DNA from: Saccharum officinarum
Taxonomy: Eukaryota; Streptophyta; Magnoliopsida; Poales; Poaceae
Direction of reading: 5' to 3'
NCBI GenBank assembly: GCA_020631735.1
Contig: CM036231.1
Span: forward strand, 3,189,831-3,253,830
Length of the DNA: 64,000 nucleotides
The position numbers and the translations under genes were made by a program. Numbering within the stretch: position 1 is the first letter of the stretch; every line of letters starts with the position of its first letter. Positions 11,676 to 22,889 of this stretch are shown here, in pieces. The notes below the pieces were generated by a model. That model saw nothing but the letters and a program-made list of their open reading frames with translations. It was not told where the DNA came from and did no database searches.

Positions 11676-12574
11676 GATCGCGAGCCGCGGTGACGAATCA
11701 CGCTTGTCACTTTGTCAGAAACGAATCGGACAGAGCTTCTCGGTGTCCCTACAAGATCGTGCTTTTGTAATCACTAGTAGCGGGGCGCGCGCATCCGCGC
11801 GCCTGTGCGCCTGTGAATTCAGGAAAACCTAACGCAGATATAGTATGGATGTTTTTTTGGTTAAATTGATTATGGCTATAACATGCAGATGGAAAGCTCA
11901 AATATATAAGGAAACAATGCGGTGTTAAGATAAAGCCTTACTATGCTTACATCGAAATATTTGTTCAGGTACTGTTCTGAGTCTAGGATTGGAGACGGTT
12001 GCGCTTTTACAAACACAAACAAAAGGTGTAGCCTTATGTCACTTGATCTAGAGTGCAAGGCCGAGGATCTACGTTACATTAATAGGTGCTTTTGTACATT
12101 GATAGCGGTGCTCTGCACAGGAGCACGGTTATTATACATGGCTAGCTTCAAACGTGGGTACATGCTTGGTCTGCTGTCTAGTGAAGTCTCCATCTCTGTT
12201 TTGAATAAGAAGCTATTGGTTCATCAATCTGGGTATGTGTGTTTCTGAATGAGCTGTAGTCTGTATGGAACCTGTACTATTAGGGTAATAAGTGTTGAGG
12301 GTTGATTATTGTACCTGAATCCTATAGCTAGCACATGCAATAGGTGCTGTGACTGCAAGGAGATGGTGTACCTGTGGAGTAGTTAATAATGGACTATGAG
12401 TGCTGGTAGTGTTTGGTATATACATGACAACTATCTATACTGCATACCAAACATACTTCCATCTGTCCTATGATCCATTTAGGAAACGCAAAACTTGGCA
12501 GCGAGACACATGGAACTGAAAAAGTGACAAATGAGAGGAAATAATCATACCAGAAAGGACACTGGAAAGTGGGT
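11676..12574. other. Intergenic sequence, no gene recognised
   Basis: Mixed AT/GC sequence with short frames only. The GC-rich 'ggggcgcgcgcatccgcgcgcc' patch near 11780 has no interpretation. Confidence 0.3.
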
Positions 12575-12732
12575 TCAAGGTGAAGCAGAGTCTTGTAGAT
12601 TAAGTGTCAATGTACAAACTGCATGGCATGGAGATGGAGGTGAGGTTTTTTCAGCCTGGTTCACAATCTCGCGCAGTCCTTGAACTCTATCCACACTCAT
12701 GTCAACATCCTCATGTATATAATTAATTGTGC
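12575..12732 (-). other. Possible isolated 3'-terminal coding exon, unknown protein
   Basis: On the minus strand an acceptor (TTTGACAG, exon starting at 12732) opens a frame of about 52 codons, beginning GTINYIHEDVDMSVDRVQG and ending ..LNLQDSASP before a stop at 12575-12577. Length, acceptor and residue composition look coding, but no homology is recognised and no upstream exon was tied to it. It could be an alternative 3' exon of the gene at 15179-16935, or a decayed fragment. Confidence 0.3.
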
Positions 12733-13257
12733 CTGTCAAATAGAGAAAATGCTCAAGACCTCCAATACCGATAACTTACAACATAAGAGGCATTTCATAT
12801 CTTGCCTTTCCAACTACATATGGCCTCAATGATCTTCTATGGCAATTTCAACTGAAATGCTGCGGTGTCACACTATTTTTTGAGAAAATAAACTTTTCAG
12901 AGGCACAGATGGCGTGACACAAAGAACAAACAATGCTACTTAAATCCTGTATATGGCCTCCGAGGTAGATCAGCTCATGAAATGTGTCAGGGAAAACTCA
13001 TTTTCCAAAATCAGAGATGGATTTTCGTATGGATTTCTTTGTATTACACAAAGGTAATCAATATGGAAATCAATTTAGCAAATGTGTCAATAGCAAGGTT
13101 CCTCCTAAGACTCTCCTTGTTTTGACTACATAGTTTTTTTTTTGAAACCACCAACAGTCATATTGAACTTTTTGAAATAATTGCCCCACCAAAATATGAA
13201 GAGCGATCTATGCTTGGATCGGTAAACACTAAAGTATTGTAGTTCGGTGATGTAATA

Positions 13258-13808
13258 CAACAACAACATAGCCTTTTGTCCCAAGCAAGTTGGGATAGGC
13301 TAGAGATGAAACCCAAAAGAGACGAGAAACAGGGAGACACATAAAGGGACATAAAGGGCACAAGATAAAAAGAGGTAACGGTTCAGACACGTTGATTGCC
13401 AATCTCCAAGCGCTCCTGTCCATAGCTAAATCCTTGGAGATATTCCACTCCTTAAGATCTCTCTTAACGGACTCATCCCAAGTTAGTTTAGGTCGACCTC
13501 TACCGCTCTTTACATTATCGGCCCGCTTTAGAACTCAACTACGCACCGGCGCCTCAGGAGGCCTCCGTTGGACATGTCCAAACCATCTCAACCGATGTTG
13601 AATCAATTTCTCCTCAATTGGTGCCACCCCAACCCTATCCCGAATATCGTCGTTTCGGACTCTATCCCTCCTTGTGTGCCCACAACACCAATGCAACATA
13701 CGCATCTCTGCTACACTCAATTGCTGGACATGTCGCCTTTTTGTAGGCCAACACTCAGCACCGTATAACATCGCCGGACGAATCACCGTCCTATAGAACT
13801 TACCTTTC
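13258..13808 (-). mobile_element. 5'-truncated RTE-type LINE with 17-bp TSD
   Basis: The 17-bp duplication AGTTCGGTGATGTAATA lies at 13241-13257 and 13809-13825. The minus-strand frame at about 13808-13535 encodes the C-terminal tail of a plant RTE-clade reverse transcriptase, with the hallmark YGAECWPTKRRHVQQL, HTRRDRVRNDDIRDRVGV and HRLRWFGHVQRRPPEAP. The 3' end near 13258 is a short TTG-repeat tail, as RTE elements have. The catalytic RT and endonuclease parts are missing, so this is a dead 551-bp insertion. Confidence 0.88.
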
Positions 13809-13825
13809 AGTTCGGTGATGTAATA

Positions 13826-14177
13826 ACCAATCAAAAATCTTTAGTTTTGGCCTCCACATAGTATGTTCAGCATGCATAGTTTTCCAAGGTTTTCTACTTT
13901 GTATTGAGGAATCAATAAATAGCAGACATATCTGACCTTGCAGATTTTGATGTTCTATTATTGTTATAAGGAAAAGCAATCAAGATTCAATCCAAAACTA
14001 AAATTAGAATTAGAAAGAAAACACGAAACTTGTTAAACCTCTTTCAGTTTGCTGAAACTGTACAACTATTTCGTTGAAGCTGAAATATGCACTACATAAT
14101 TTTTATCTGAACTAACACTATGAAGTCAATTAAAGAAGAGGAGTGACGTAAAGAAAAGATAAGGACAATGCACCTAC
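13826..14177. other. Intergenic sequence, nothing recognised
   Basis: AT-rich with no coding frame or repeat structure noted. Confidence 0.3.
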
Positions 14178-14298
14178 CAGTCATAACATATTGTGGTGCT
14201 ACATATCCATAGGTTCCCGTTACTTGATTAGAGGCATTAAGTTTTATCACCTACAGGGCTGTCTTTCGCGAGGCAACGGAGAGCTTTGCATTATACTC
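14178..14298 (-). pseudogene. Frameshifted receptor-like cytoplasmic kinase exon
   Basis: The exon has an acceptor (TGTGCAG, exon start 14298) and a donor (GACTG|GTAGGTG, exon end 14178). Its end reads VTGTYGYVAPQYVMTG, matching the activation-loop/APE region 'vMGTYGYaAPEYvmTG' of plant RLCK-VII/RLK kinases. The start reads YNAKLS, but the following DFG triplet is lost and the frame shifts before LAKDSPVGDKT. The APE glutamate is also changed to Q. I found no intact neighbouring kinase exons, so this is a relic. Confidence 0.6.
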
Positions 14299-15178
14299 CT
14301 GCACAAGCAATATAATATATGATGCAACATTATGTAAATCATGAGGCACACACTGCATAACCCTATTCATTAACTCACTGCATCCAGCAGTATATCAGAT
14401 GGTTTAGAATCACGAGAAATGACTGGTCAATAAATAGCGGGGATGGGGGAAGAGACCTGAAAAAACAAAGAGGGGAAGAGACAGCTGATATTCCCCAACC
14501 ACAACACTGTATGTGCTAATTTTTTTTTCCCATACTGCACAACAGAAGTTCTGGTGGGCATGAATATGTATGGAAAATATCCTGAGAAGGGAAAAAAGAA
14601 CAATACCAACACGCTGTGACAGCTGATATTTGTTAAATTCAGAAACTATATGAGGTAAATATGAAATGTGTATACATGGTCTGGTTGTGAACATATAAGC
14701 ATATTTTTGTGTGGTTAATGTAGAAACATACATTCAATTAATTCAAGCAGCACATGGCGGCACCTACCTTAATTTGTCGTCCTAGAAAAGTGAACGGCAA
14801 GCATAATGCAAGAAATAATGAGCATAAAGAACAACAATATTTCTAACCGGTAAGTGTTGTTCAACACCAAAGTAGGTCATTCTCTTGCACCATATTTGGT
14901 AAGAAGCAAGCAACCCTTAGTAGCACCCAAGCAAGTTTTTAACTGAATAAGCAGTTCAAGTATAACATTTTTTTAGCCAACAACCATACGGGAATAGAAC
15001 AGTAAAAAATAACTCAAAATTGTAGTGTCCTTGGCTCAACCTAGTCCTGTATACGGTAAAAGTATTTTAAATTGGTTCCTAGTTTATTCCCAACGACATA
15101 AAAAACAGGGCTGTATTAAGTTAAGAATGCAGAGGAAATAAATTACCTTTTGGCCAGGTACAGGGAGCCCAGGACTGC
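14299..15178. other. AT-rich sequence 3' of the unidentified gene
   Basis: Should include the 3' UTR of the minus-strand gene ending at 15179. No other feature recognised. Confidence 0.3.
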
Positions 15179-16935
15179 CTAAGGGCAACTTGGTGCAGCA
15201 TGTAGGCTGAGGTCAACTTCAAAATTGGCTGTGGTTGACATATGATGGGACTTCTGATGATTCAAAACTGTCTTATAGAACTGCTTAGCATCTAGGTCTG
15301 CAATATTGAGGGGAACCATTAATAATAAGAGAACACGGTGAATCCTCTAAAAAAACAGCACAACACCATTCAGCAGCTCGAAATTAAGGAAGGGAAGTGT
15401 AAACCATTAATCTGGATACAGAATAAAAATAACATGCTATTATGTTAGAGCATTACCCCTCTTGGTTAGAACCTCAATGAGTTGTTTCGCTTTACTGTCG
15501 AAGTGGCCTTTAGATATGACATGGCCCTTGTCTGCTGCCCCTCTTTTTCTTGTTTTTACTAAAACAAAATCTGGAGCCTGAAACAAAACATATTAGCAAG
15601 TGTTGAAACTCAAATACGAATACCAAGTACATAGGCAGATAATTGAATCATTGCTACTACAAGATGACATTGAAATGAAGGATAACATCAGACTGAAACA
15701 AAGTAAAGCAGCTTGAGGTGGTGATGAAGCAAAGCAAGAAGAGAGAAGGTATCTTCATGCAACTTAATGGTTGGTACCTGCAAAATCAAAATCATTATCC
15801 GGAAGGCATATACACCCATCATGGAAATGCAATAGCAACTTCGGCATGGTACAGTACACTACAATTTGTCTCTAGTTTCAGAACCAATTGGAGGACTTTA
15901 GCTCACAATTTTGTTCCGCCATGGCACACTGGATTTTAAAAAAATATTAGAACCTGCACCAACAGATTTACATGTGTTGATTATGGTTGAGCATTAGGGG
16001 CACAATTGAATCACACAATGAAAGTGGGAAAGTTTAGTACGGCCTCACCATTTATCCTTTTGGGCGTAGGTTGTTGTCGTTCCTCAACAATTCCTTCATG
16101 ACGGCAATAAATCTATATGGCTATAAAGCAAAAGGAAAAGATATTTAAACACGAGAAGATATCACCTGATGGTCTGTAAGACGATGGTACAGAATTTAGT
16201 ATTACCAAAAAGAACAAATTAGCAGCACATGTCTTAACACACCTAGCGCATTGTGACAGGTAGGAACCGGTACTAATGTGATAGATTAGATTTCATAGAT
16301 AGATGACTAAAAAGGAAGCATAACCACGTAATCGCTGACAAATAATACCTATGACAAATAGCCCAAAGAGAAAACCCCAAAACTCACCTGCAGAGCCTGC
16401 ATCGGAGTGTTGTTCCCATACGTTGCTATCGGCCTGCATCTGGGTCGCAGCTGCTTGGCTGCCTGTATCCCCTGCGTGCACGCGTGTCTGTCTCGATTGC
16501 TTCTAGGACGAGGGGAGCCGGTGCCGGTGCTGCCACTGACGAGGGCCGTCGTGCTGCAGGGCCCTACTTGGTTTGCCGCCGTCGGGAAGGCAGCACAGGC
16601 TGCAGCGGCTGCAAATCACCTGTGCAAAGAGGAAGACGGAGAGGGAGAGAATCAGGGAGAGGAGCATGAGACGGAGCAGGAAGAGGAGAGGGCGAGTTAC
16701 CGGCAGATCCGGGCACCGAACTGTGCCGTTGCGACCGTCAGCGAGGAAGGAGCAAAACCCTAGGTCGGCGTCGTTGCTGGAGCAGGGGCCAGCCGCCCAC
16801 GGCGACGTGCCGCACTGGGGGAGGAGAGACGGAGGCGGCGCTCGACGGCGGCGACCTCGCTGGGGCGAGGACGGCGCTCCCGAGCACGATGTCGCCGAGG
16901 GCGGAGGCGGATGCGTCGCTCAACGGGGCAGTCAT
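15179..16935 (-). CDS. Multi-exon gene of unknown function, 5' end unresolved
   Basis: Six minus-strand coding exons join with GT-AG borders and agreeing phases: 16502-16388, 16173-16166 (8 nt), 16112-16049, 15953-15907, 15577-15457 and 15297-15179 (stop TAG). They give about 157 codons. Short samples are QTRVHAGDTGSQ, YCRHEGIVEERQQPTPKR, SSVPWRNKIAPDFVLVK, DSKAKQLIEVLTKRDLDAKQ and a C-terminus HAAPSCP. The product is hydrophilic and basic in the middle (KTRKRG), with no membrane segment or domain that I recognise; a nuclear role is only a guess. Upstream, a GC-rich minus-strand exon with an ATG at 16935 and a strong donor (CTGCCG|GTAACT near 16697) probably supplies the start, but the frame that splices in phase has no clear ATG, so the N-terminus is open. 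Exons of this quality in phase are unlikely by chance. Confidence 0.5.
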
Positions 16936-17895
16936 GGTGCGGGACAGAAGAAGCGTCGGGAAGGAGAAGAATCTAGAAGGAGAAACAGGAGTTCACGTAT
17001 ATATTTGATTCAGTAAATTCTGAGAAGAAGCCGAAGAAGCCATAAAGAAGGGGAGGAGAAGTCAGAGAAGGCAAACAGAAGGACAACAAGCTGGTTCCGA
17101 TGGAATCCAGACCAAGCGATCTGAAGCGTTGAATGGAAGATCGAACGACGGAGGGAATTTCAGACGGACGTGGCCGGTGCTCCTGCCCGAGGAGCAGGTC
17201 GCCCTTGTTTGGGTTAAATTTATTATTATTTTTAGTTGATCAGTCTACTTCATAGCTTATTTGATTGGCATCTTAAATTATTAGGGTCTTAAACTTCTAA
17301 TTCTAAAATTTTAGCAATGACACGACAAAAGCCATTGCCTCTAGCATGGACAACACTGATCTCAATATTGTCTTTCATGATTTTTCATTAAAAAAACTTG
17401 CTAAAATTCTGGTGTCCGATTACTTTCACACGACGGTTATTCCATATATTTTATACAAAAATTGCCAGTTTAGTTCGTTGCAATTTATGAAGACATAATG
17501 TGCAATTTTCGATTCTAAGAATAAAAACCCATTGACAAAACCCAAACTCGACAAAATTGATCTGTGTTGGCACAAAGGGAAATAACAATTTATAATTATT
17601 TCTATAGTTAAACAAAAATAAAATTTTGATATGTTATGATGCAAGGACAATTAACAAATCACTAAAGTAACAATTAATTTATGTGTACTATTTGGCTGTA
17701 TAGGAGTGTTGTCTGAAATTATCTTAAAATAAAGGCACCTAAAATGCAAGAGAAGTGTTAAAAATGATTGAATGGGTCTTTTTTTAAAAAAAAAGCACTG
17801 ATGCATAAATAGGGTTGGAGTTTGGCTCTTCGTTGATGTAATCATACTAGTTTTATTTTGTTGTTCTCTTATATTGTTATATGTTGTGCTTTTAG
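16936..17895. other. Upstream region and AT-rich intergenic sequence
   Basis: 16936-17200 should hold promoter and 5' UTR of the minus-strand gene. 17200-17890 is AT-rich with no gene recognised. Confidence 0.3.
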
Positions 17896-18973
17896 GGGGG
17901 TTGCTAACGCCCGGACGTTCGGACAGACACTCGTGCCAGCACCCCGTTTCCTGCGCCACCCTGGCCGCACAGGCAGCCCGCCTGACCGACAGCACACGGA
18001 GACAGCTCGTGCCTCCTTCGCTTCCCACGCGCATGCAGGCGGGGACCATTTGCGCCCGCTTAGGGTGCCCCCAACAATTGCAACATGTGGTTGTGGCGGG
18101 TGGTCCTATTGCAGCATGTGTAACACCATATTTACTTTTGTAACATCTAGATAAAACACTTGTAACATACATCCGAAACAATTGAAACACTTGCAAAACA
18201 CCTAAAAACACTTGAAAGTCATTGCAAATGCATGCAACATCTAGATCTACTTTAAAAACACTTGCGACATATGTATGAAACACTCGAAACATACACTTGC
18301 ACGTGCATGTTATGCAACATCCAGATATACTTATGCAACATGCACTTAAAACATATGTCTGAAACACTTGAAACATATTTTTGCAACATGCATATATATA
18401 GCCATTACAACATATGGAACATCCAGATGAAACACCTAAAAACATACTTCTGAAACACCTAAAACACGGCATCACCGGTGGCCACGACCTACCTGGTGGA
18501 GAACTATGGTAGTCGGTAAGTGGCGCTCGGGTGCCATAGAGAGGGAGGATGGCGGTAGACGAGTGGCTAGGTGCAGTGAAGAACGCTGCGCTAGAGTAGT
18601 GCCCATGGACCACGCCGCGTAGCGCGCAGAGAACTCGGCGGCGAGTGGTGAGTGACGGTGGGGAGATATGAAGGCAGGCGGATGGCGCTTGGGCGCAGTG
18701 TAGCACACCGCCACGTTGCGTCCGCAGCAGTGCGGGGCGTGGCAACACGGTCGCCGTGGAGCACGCCGCAACGACGATTCGAGTGTGGGTTCGAGAATGG
18801 TTGTGGATGCGGTGGTGATTTGAGAGGAAAGTGAGAGTGGAGATTTTTTTCGAGCAGATAGGTGCGTCCGTGCGGGAGGCAGTGTTGGGCTGTTTGAACG
18901 GCCGTTGAGGCCCACAAACGCAAAACGTTCCGACGAAACGGACGTCCTCGCATTTCCGTTTTTTAAGAGCTAC
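17896..18973 (+). mobile_element. Non-autonomous MULE-family element, third copy
   Basis: The left end GGGGGTTGCTAACGCCCGG matches the left end of the element at 47656 (GGGGATTGCTAGCGCCTGG). The right end with CGAAACGGACGTCCTCGC matches its right end. The body has the same subrepeats (AACATCTAGATAAAACACTT, GAAACACTTGAAACATA) followed by a GC-rich block. A 9-bp TSD was not found: the right end overlaps a later tandem duplication, so the exact end is approximate. Confidence 0.65.
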
Positions 18974-19127
18974 TCTTACCGGTACTACTATCTCTATCTC
19001 CTTGATTATGCTACAAATGAATTAAATCGCTCAGAGAATTTCCGTTTTTAAGAGGTACTCTTACTGGTACTACTATCTCTACCTCCTTGATTATGCTATA
19101 AATGAAAAAAAGAACAAAAAGCTCAGA
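18952..19127. repeat. 86-bp tandem duplication at the MULE right end
   Basis: The two units begin ATTTCCGTTTTT and share 'ggtactactatct', 'ctccttgattatgct' and 'gctcagag', starting at 18952 and 19038. Several mismatches show it is not very recent. Confidence 0.75.
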
Positions 19128-19317
19128 GTCCACCTGTGACTTGCCTGAAGACCCTCAAAGTCGAAACCATAGAGGCGGCACTGTGCTGAGCGCCTTGAGC
19201 CTGTCCCACCCTGTGGGCTGTGTTCTGTGGTTCCCAGCGACTGCAGCGCAGCACGGTGCTTGCTGCTCGTGATCTGTGCACGCGCAGTGCTGAGCAACAT
19301 GATGAGGCAGTGGGAAG

Positions 19318-20165
19318 ATAGCAGGCATATAGCACCTAAAATATTTTGTGAAATGCTACTCTAACACTTTTCATTGTTATTTAGTAATTAATGTCCAATC
19401 ATGATTTAATTAAGCTTAAAAGATTCGACTCGTCCATTTCGTCTAAACTGTGTAATTAGTTTTATTTTTATCTATATTTAATACTCTATACATATGTCAA
19501 AGATTCGATGTGACGGAAAATCTATTGTTTTTTCGTGAAATATTTTGGAACTAAACAAGACGCCAGTAGATGGGGCAGAGGAATATTCTGTGGGCGTGGT
19601 GTCTGTCGCGCACCGGTAAAGCTGGCCTGGTTTAGATGTCTTTAAAATTCTAAATTTTTACTTTTTGTTTTATCACTTTAAATTTTTGAACGCACGAAGT
19701 ATTAAATATAAATAAAAAAGTAACTAATTATACAATTTGGTTATAAATCACGAGACGAATCTTTTGAGCCAAATTAGTTCGTGATTGAACACTAATTGCC
19801 AAATACAAACGGTCTTATTTAAATCAAAAACTTTTCACCTAAAACTGTCACATAGAATCTTACGGCACCTGCATGAAGTATTAAATATAGACAAAATAAA
19901 AAACTAATTGTACAGTTTGTGTGTAAATTGCAAGACGAACGTTTTGAGCCTAATTAGTCCGTGATTTGACACTAAAGTACTACAGTAACAAATGTGCTAA
20001 TGACAGATTAATTAGGCTTAATAAATTCGTCTCACGGATTCCAGAAAAACTATATAATTAGTTTTTTTATTAGTATCTGAAAACCCCTTCCAACGTCGCA
20101 TAAAACATTTGATGTGACATTTTCACCAAAAACTTTTCGCATCTAAACGAGGCGAGATAGGATTT
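19318..20165. mobile_element. Cluster of degenerate Tourist-like MITEs
   Basis: Contains the family signatures 'gtttagatgtc', 'aagattcgatgtgacg', 'taattagttttatttt', 'gagacgaatcttttgagcc' and 'ctaaac(a/g)aggcg'. At least three partial copies in both orientations can be followed (19318-19563, about 19628-19870 and 19860-20160). None keeps a clean TSD. Confidence 0.6.
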
Positions 20166-20381
20166 CATGACACTCCTACCAAGAATGTCAGTTATTTTTT
20201 TTTCTGTTCGGTTGTGCTTGCTGTAGCAGCAAGCCTTCTCAGATACGGAGTTGCACTGTTTCCTCGCTATAACTCTTTGGCCTATTAAAATTCTACCAAA
20301 TTCTCAACATATAACCTTGTATAAATAACGAACTAAACTCTAAAGTAGATGTCTCATGTAATATGAAATATTGCTTATTCA

Positions 20382-20477
20382 CGGCTTGTTCGTTTCGCTG
20401 GTTTATTGTACTGAAAGCACTGTTCGCTGGTTTGTTGTGAGAGAAAAACACTGCTGGATGGCTGAACGAACAGGGTG
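20382..20477. mobile_element. Short MITE of the 'GCTTGTTCG..CGAACAGGG' type
   Basis: The ends 'ggcttgttcgtttcgctgg' and 'ggctgaacgaacaggg' are inverted relative to each other, with the core 'gttgtgagagaaaaacactg' typical of this grass MITE. Relatives lie at 24263-24391 and near 31312-31412. Confidence 0.55.
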
Positions 20478-21440
20478 TCAATTTATATTGACTTAGAAAA
20501 ACTTTCCCGCGAACGTTCGCGAGGACAGGAACAGGAATTTTTTCTCCCCTTGGGGACCAGGATGGGGAGCTGTCACCCGACAGGGAATTCCCGTTGACAT
20601 CCCATGCGTAAGTGAAAGGCGGAAGTCCCTCCCTCTGTATCTTCAAATAATAAGAAATGCCATTTCACCCTCTAATTTGAGATGCCTACCAAGTAGGCTA
20701 GCACAGTACTCACTACGCCCAAAAATAAGCTCACATTTGAGATGATGGGAACAACTAGTGCAACAGCCAAATTAGCATACTACCCCTATGAAAAAAAGAT
20801 CTGGCATCCTCCACATCCACCACAGTTATTACCGTCACAGCATGTACCGCGGTAATGATTGGTGTACCAGTGCACAAGTAAATAAAAGAAGACAAGTGTC
20901 TCCCTATCCTATATTAAAAGACACGGTGAGATTTGTGCCGGTCAAACTTTCATAAGTTTAACTAGGTTTATAAAAAATATTAGTAATATTTTTATCTATA
21001 AATAAGTTTATTATGAAATATATTTGATAATCTATCTAATGATTCTAATTATATACTAAAATATTAATATTTCGTTATATATATTTGGTTAAAGTAAAAA
21101 TATTTGACTTCTGAGAATATGAGAATGATATTTTTTACAGGAGGAAGGAAGTAAGCAAAGATCTCATAGTCCTACTGGCTGGAAGCAATGGCTTTTAAGA
21201 TGTCCCTTGTTATGGTCGAAGCTACGTACCTTTATTAGTATTATACTACCATATACTAGCACATACAGTCATCCACAAAATGCTTTCAAATTGAATATAC
21301 ATCTTGCGTTATTTATTCTAATATATCTTAAAATCAGGCTATATACAATTATTAGACATGTTCCATTCTGGCTTTTTAGTTACCGAGTCGGACGCTCCGA
21401 TTCGGCACTGCACGCTAGCGCGTTTTGTTTTTTAGTGCAA
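20478..21440. other. Intergenic sequence, nothing recognised
   Basis: AT-rich sequence without gene-like frames. The part from 21440 to 21610 is another decayed Tourist-like fragment ('gattaattagactcaaaatgttcgtctcac'). Confidence 0.3.
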
Positions 21441-21620
21441 AAAATTGTCCAAATATTGATTAATTAGACTCAAAATGTTCGTCTCACAAAATACAACAAA
21501 ACTGTGTAATTAGTTTTTTATTTCATCTACATTTAGCACTTCATGCATTTGCCGGCATTTTGATGTGATGGGGAATCTCCTTTTTGCATAGTGGAATTTG
21601 GGGAAGGAATTGGGAACTAA

Positions 21621-21854
21621 GGGGGTGTTTGGTTTGGGGTGTTAAAGTTTAACAAACACTGTAGCATTTTCGTCTTATTTGACAAAAAGTTTCCAATCTT
21701 GAACTAATTAGGCTTAATAGATTCGTCTCGTAAATTACTCCTAATCTGTGTCGACATGCATGCAATTAGTCTACATTTAGTACTCCATGCATTTGAGGGA
21801 ACATTGATGTGATGGGAGTTAAACTTTAAAAAAAAAAACTAACCAAACACGCCC
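21621..21854. mobile_element. Tourist MITE with TAA target duplication
   Basis: TAA at 21618-21620 and 21855-21857 flanks a 234-bp element with ends GGGGGTGTTTGGTTTGGGG and CCAAACACGCCC (inverted). A 3-bp TWA duplication fits PIF/Harbinger-type Tourist MITEs. Confidence 0.78.
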
Positions 21855-22026
21855 TAAACCAGGCCTCTGACTCATATGAGCTCTGATCGTGAGCTCAGTC
21901 ATATACAGGGCATTAAAGCAATTTAACTCTAGCTAACTACATAATACTACTCTTTGTAAATGGAGGGAGGAAGGGAGGAGAACAGGCCGGGAAGTGGCAT
22001 ACTTGGCCTTGTTTAGCCTTTGTTTA

Positions 22027-22268
22027 GGCACCGTTTAGATGTCAAAAATTTTGCCAAAATTTTTAGATTCCCCGTCACATCGAATCTTTGAACGCATGCA
22101 TGAAGCATTAAATATAGATAAAAAATAAAACTAATTACACAGTTTAGGCGAAATGGACGAGACAAATCTTTTAAGCCTAATTAGACTATGATTGGACAAT
22201 ATTTGCCAAATAACAACGAAACTGCTACAGTAGCGTTTCGCCAAAAATTTTACCAACTAAACAGCCCC
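22027..22268. mobile_element. Tourist-like MITE with TTA target duplication
   Basis: TTA at 22024-22026 and 22269-22271 flanks a 242-bp element with inverted ends GGCACCGTTTAGATG and ACTAAACAGCCCC. Confidence 0.72.
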
Positions 22269-22269
22269 T

Positions 22270-22734
22270 TAGTTCTAAAAATTTCCCAAAAAGTGCTACA
22301 GTAGCCGTCACATCGAATCTTTGGACGTATGCATGGAGTATTAAATGTAGGCAAAAAAAATAACTAATTGTACAGTTTGTCTGTAAATGTCGAGACGAAT
22401 CTTCTTAGCCTAGTTAGTCCATGGTTGGACAAATTTTTCAAATAATAACGAAAGTGCTACAAGAATTTTTCTAAAAACTTTTCACAATCTAAACACGGGA
22501 TTAGATCCAAAAAAAATTTAGGGAAAATTCCTGTAGCACTTTTCGTTGTTGTTTGACAAAATTTGTTCAACCATGGATTAACTAGGCTCAAAAGATTCGT
22601 CTCGACATTTACAGATAAACTGTGCAATTAGTTATTTTTATCTACATTTAATGCTTTATGCATTCATTAAAGATTCGATGTGACGGATACTGCAAAAAAA
22701 AAAATTAGGTCTTTGGCCAACTAAACAAGGCTGC
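22270..22734. mobile_element. Two MITE copies in inverted orientation
   Basis: The left arm (about 22270-22500) and right arm (about 22502-22734) are inverted copies. Both carry GTGCTACA..., TCACATCGAATCTTT / AAGATTCGATGTGACG and GTCGAGACGAATCTT / AAGATTCGTCTCGAC. They could fold into a hairpin of about 230 bp per arm. Confidence 0.65.
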
Positions 22735-22889
22735 CCGAGCTGACAAACTGAAACGGCCAGGGCGTTCAGAGCTATTGTCGGAATCCAGTCAGGTTGAGCG
22801 CTGGTTCAGACCCGAGCATGATGTGCTGAAAATCAACTCCGACTGTGCATTCTTCCCGATGTCTGGTTCAGGCGGGTGGGGATATGCTA

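Noticed and set aside
17890..18460. CRISPR-like array impression from repeated 'gaaacacttgaaacata' units
   Set aside because: Spacing and unit length are irregular, the units are diverged, and the sequence is a plant MULE body.
17651..18748. A 365-codon minus-strand open frame
   Set aside because: It runs through the subrepeats and GC-rich block of the MULE; its Cys/Phe/Val-rich 'FQVF..CC' pattern is the translation of the DNA subrepeats. No domain.
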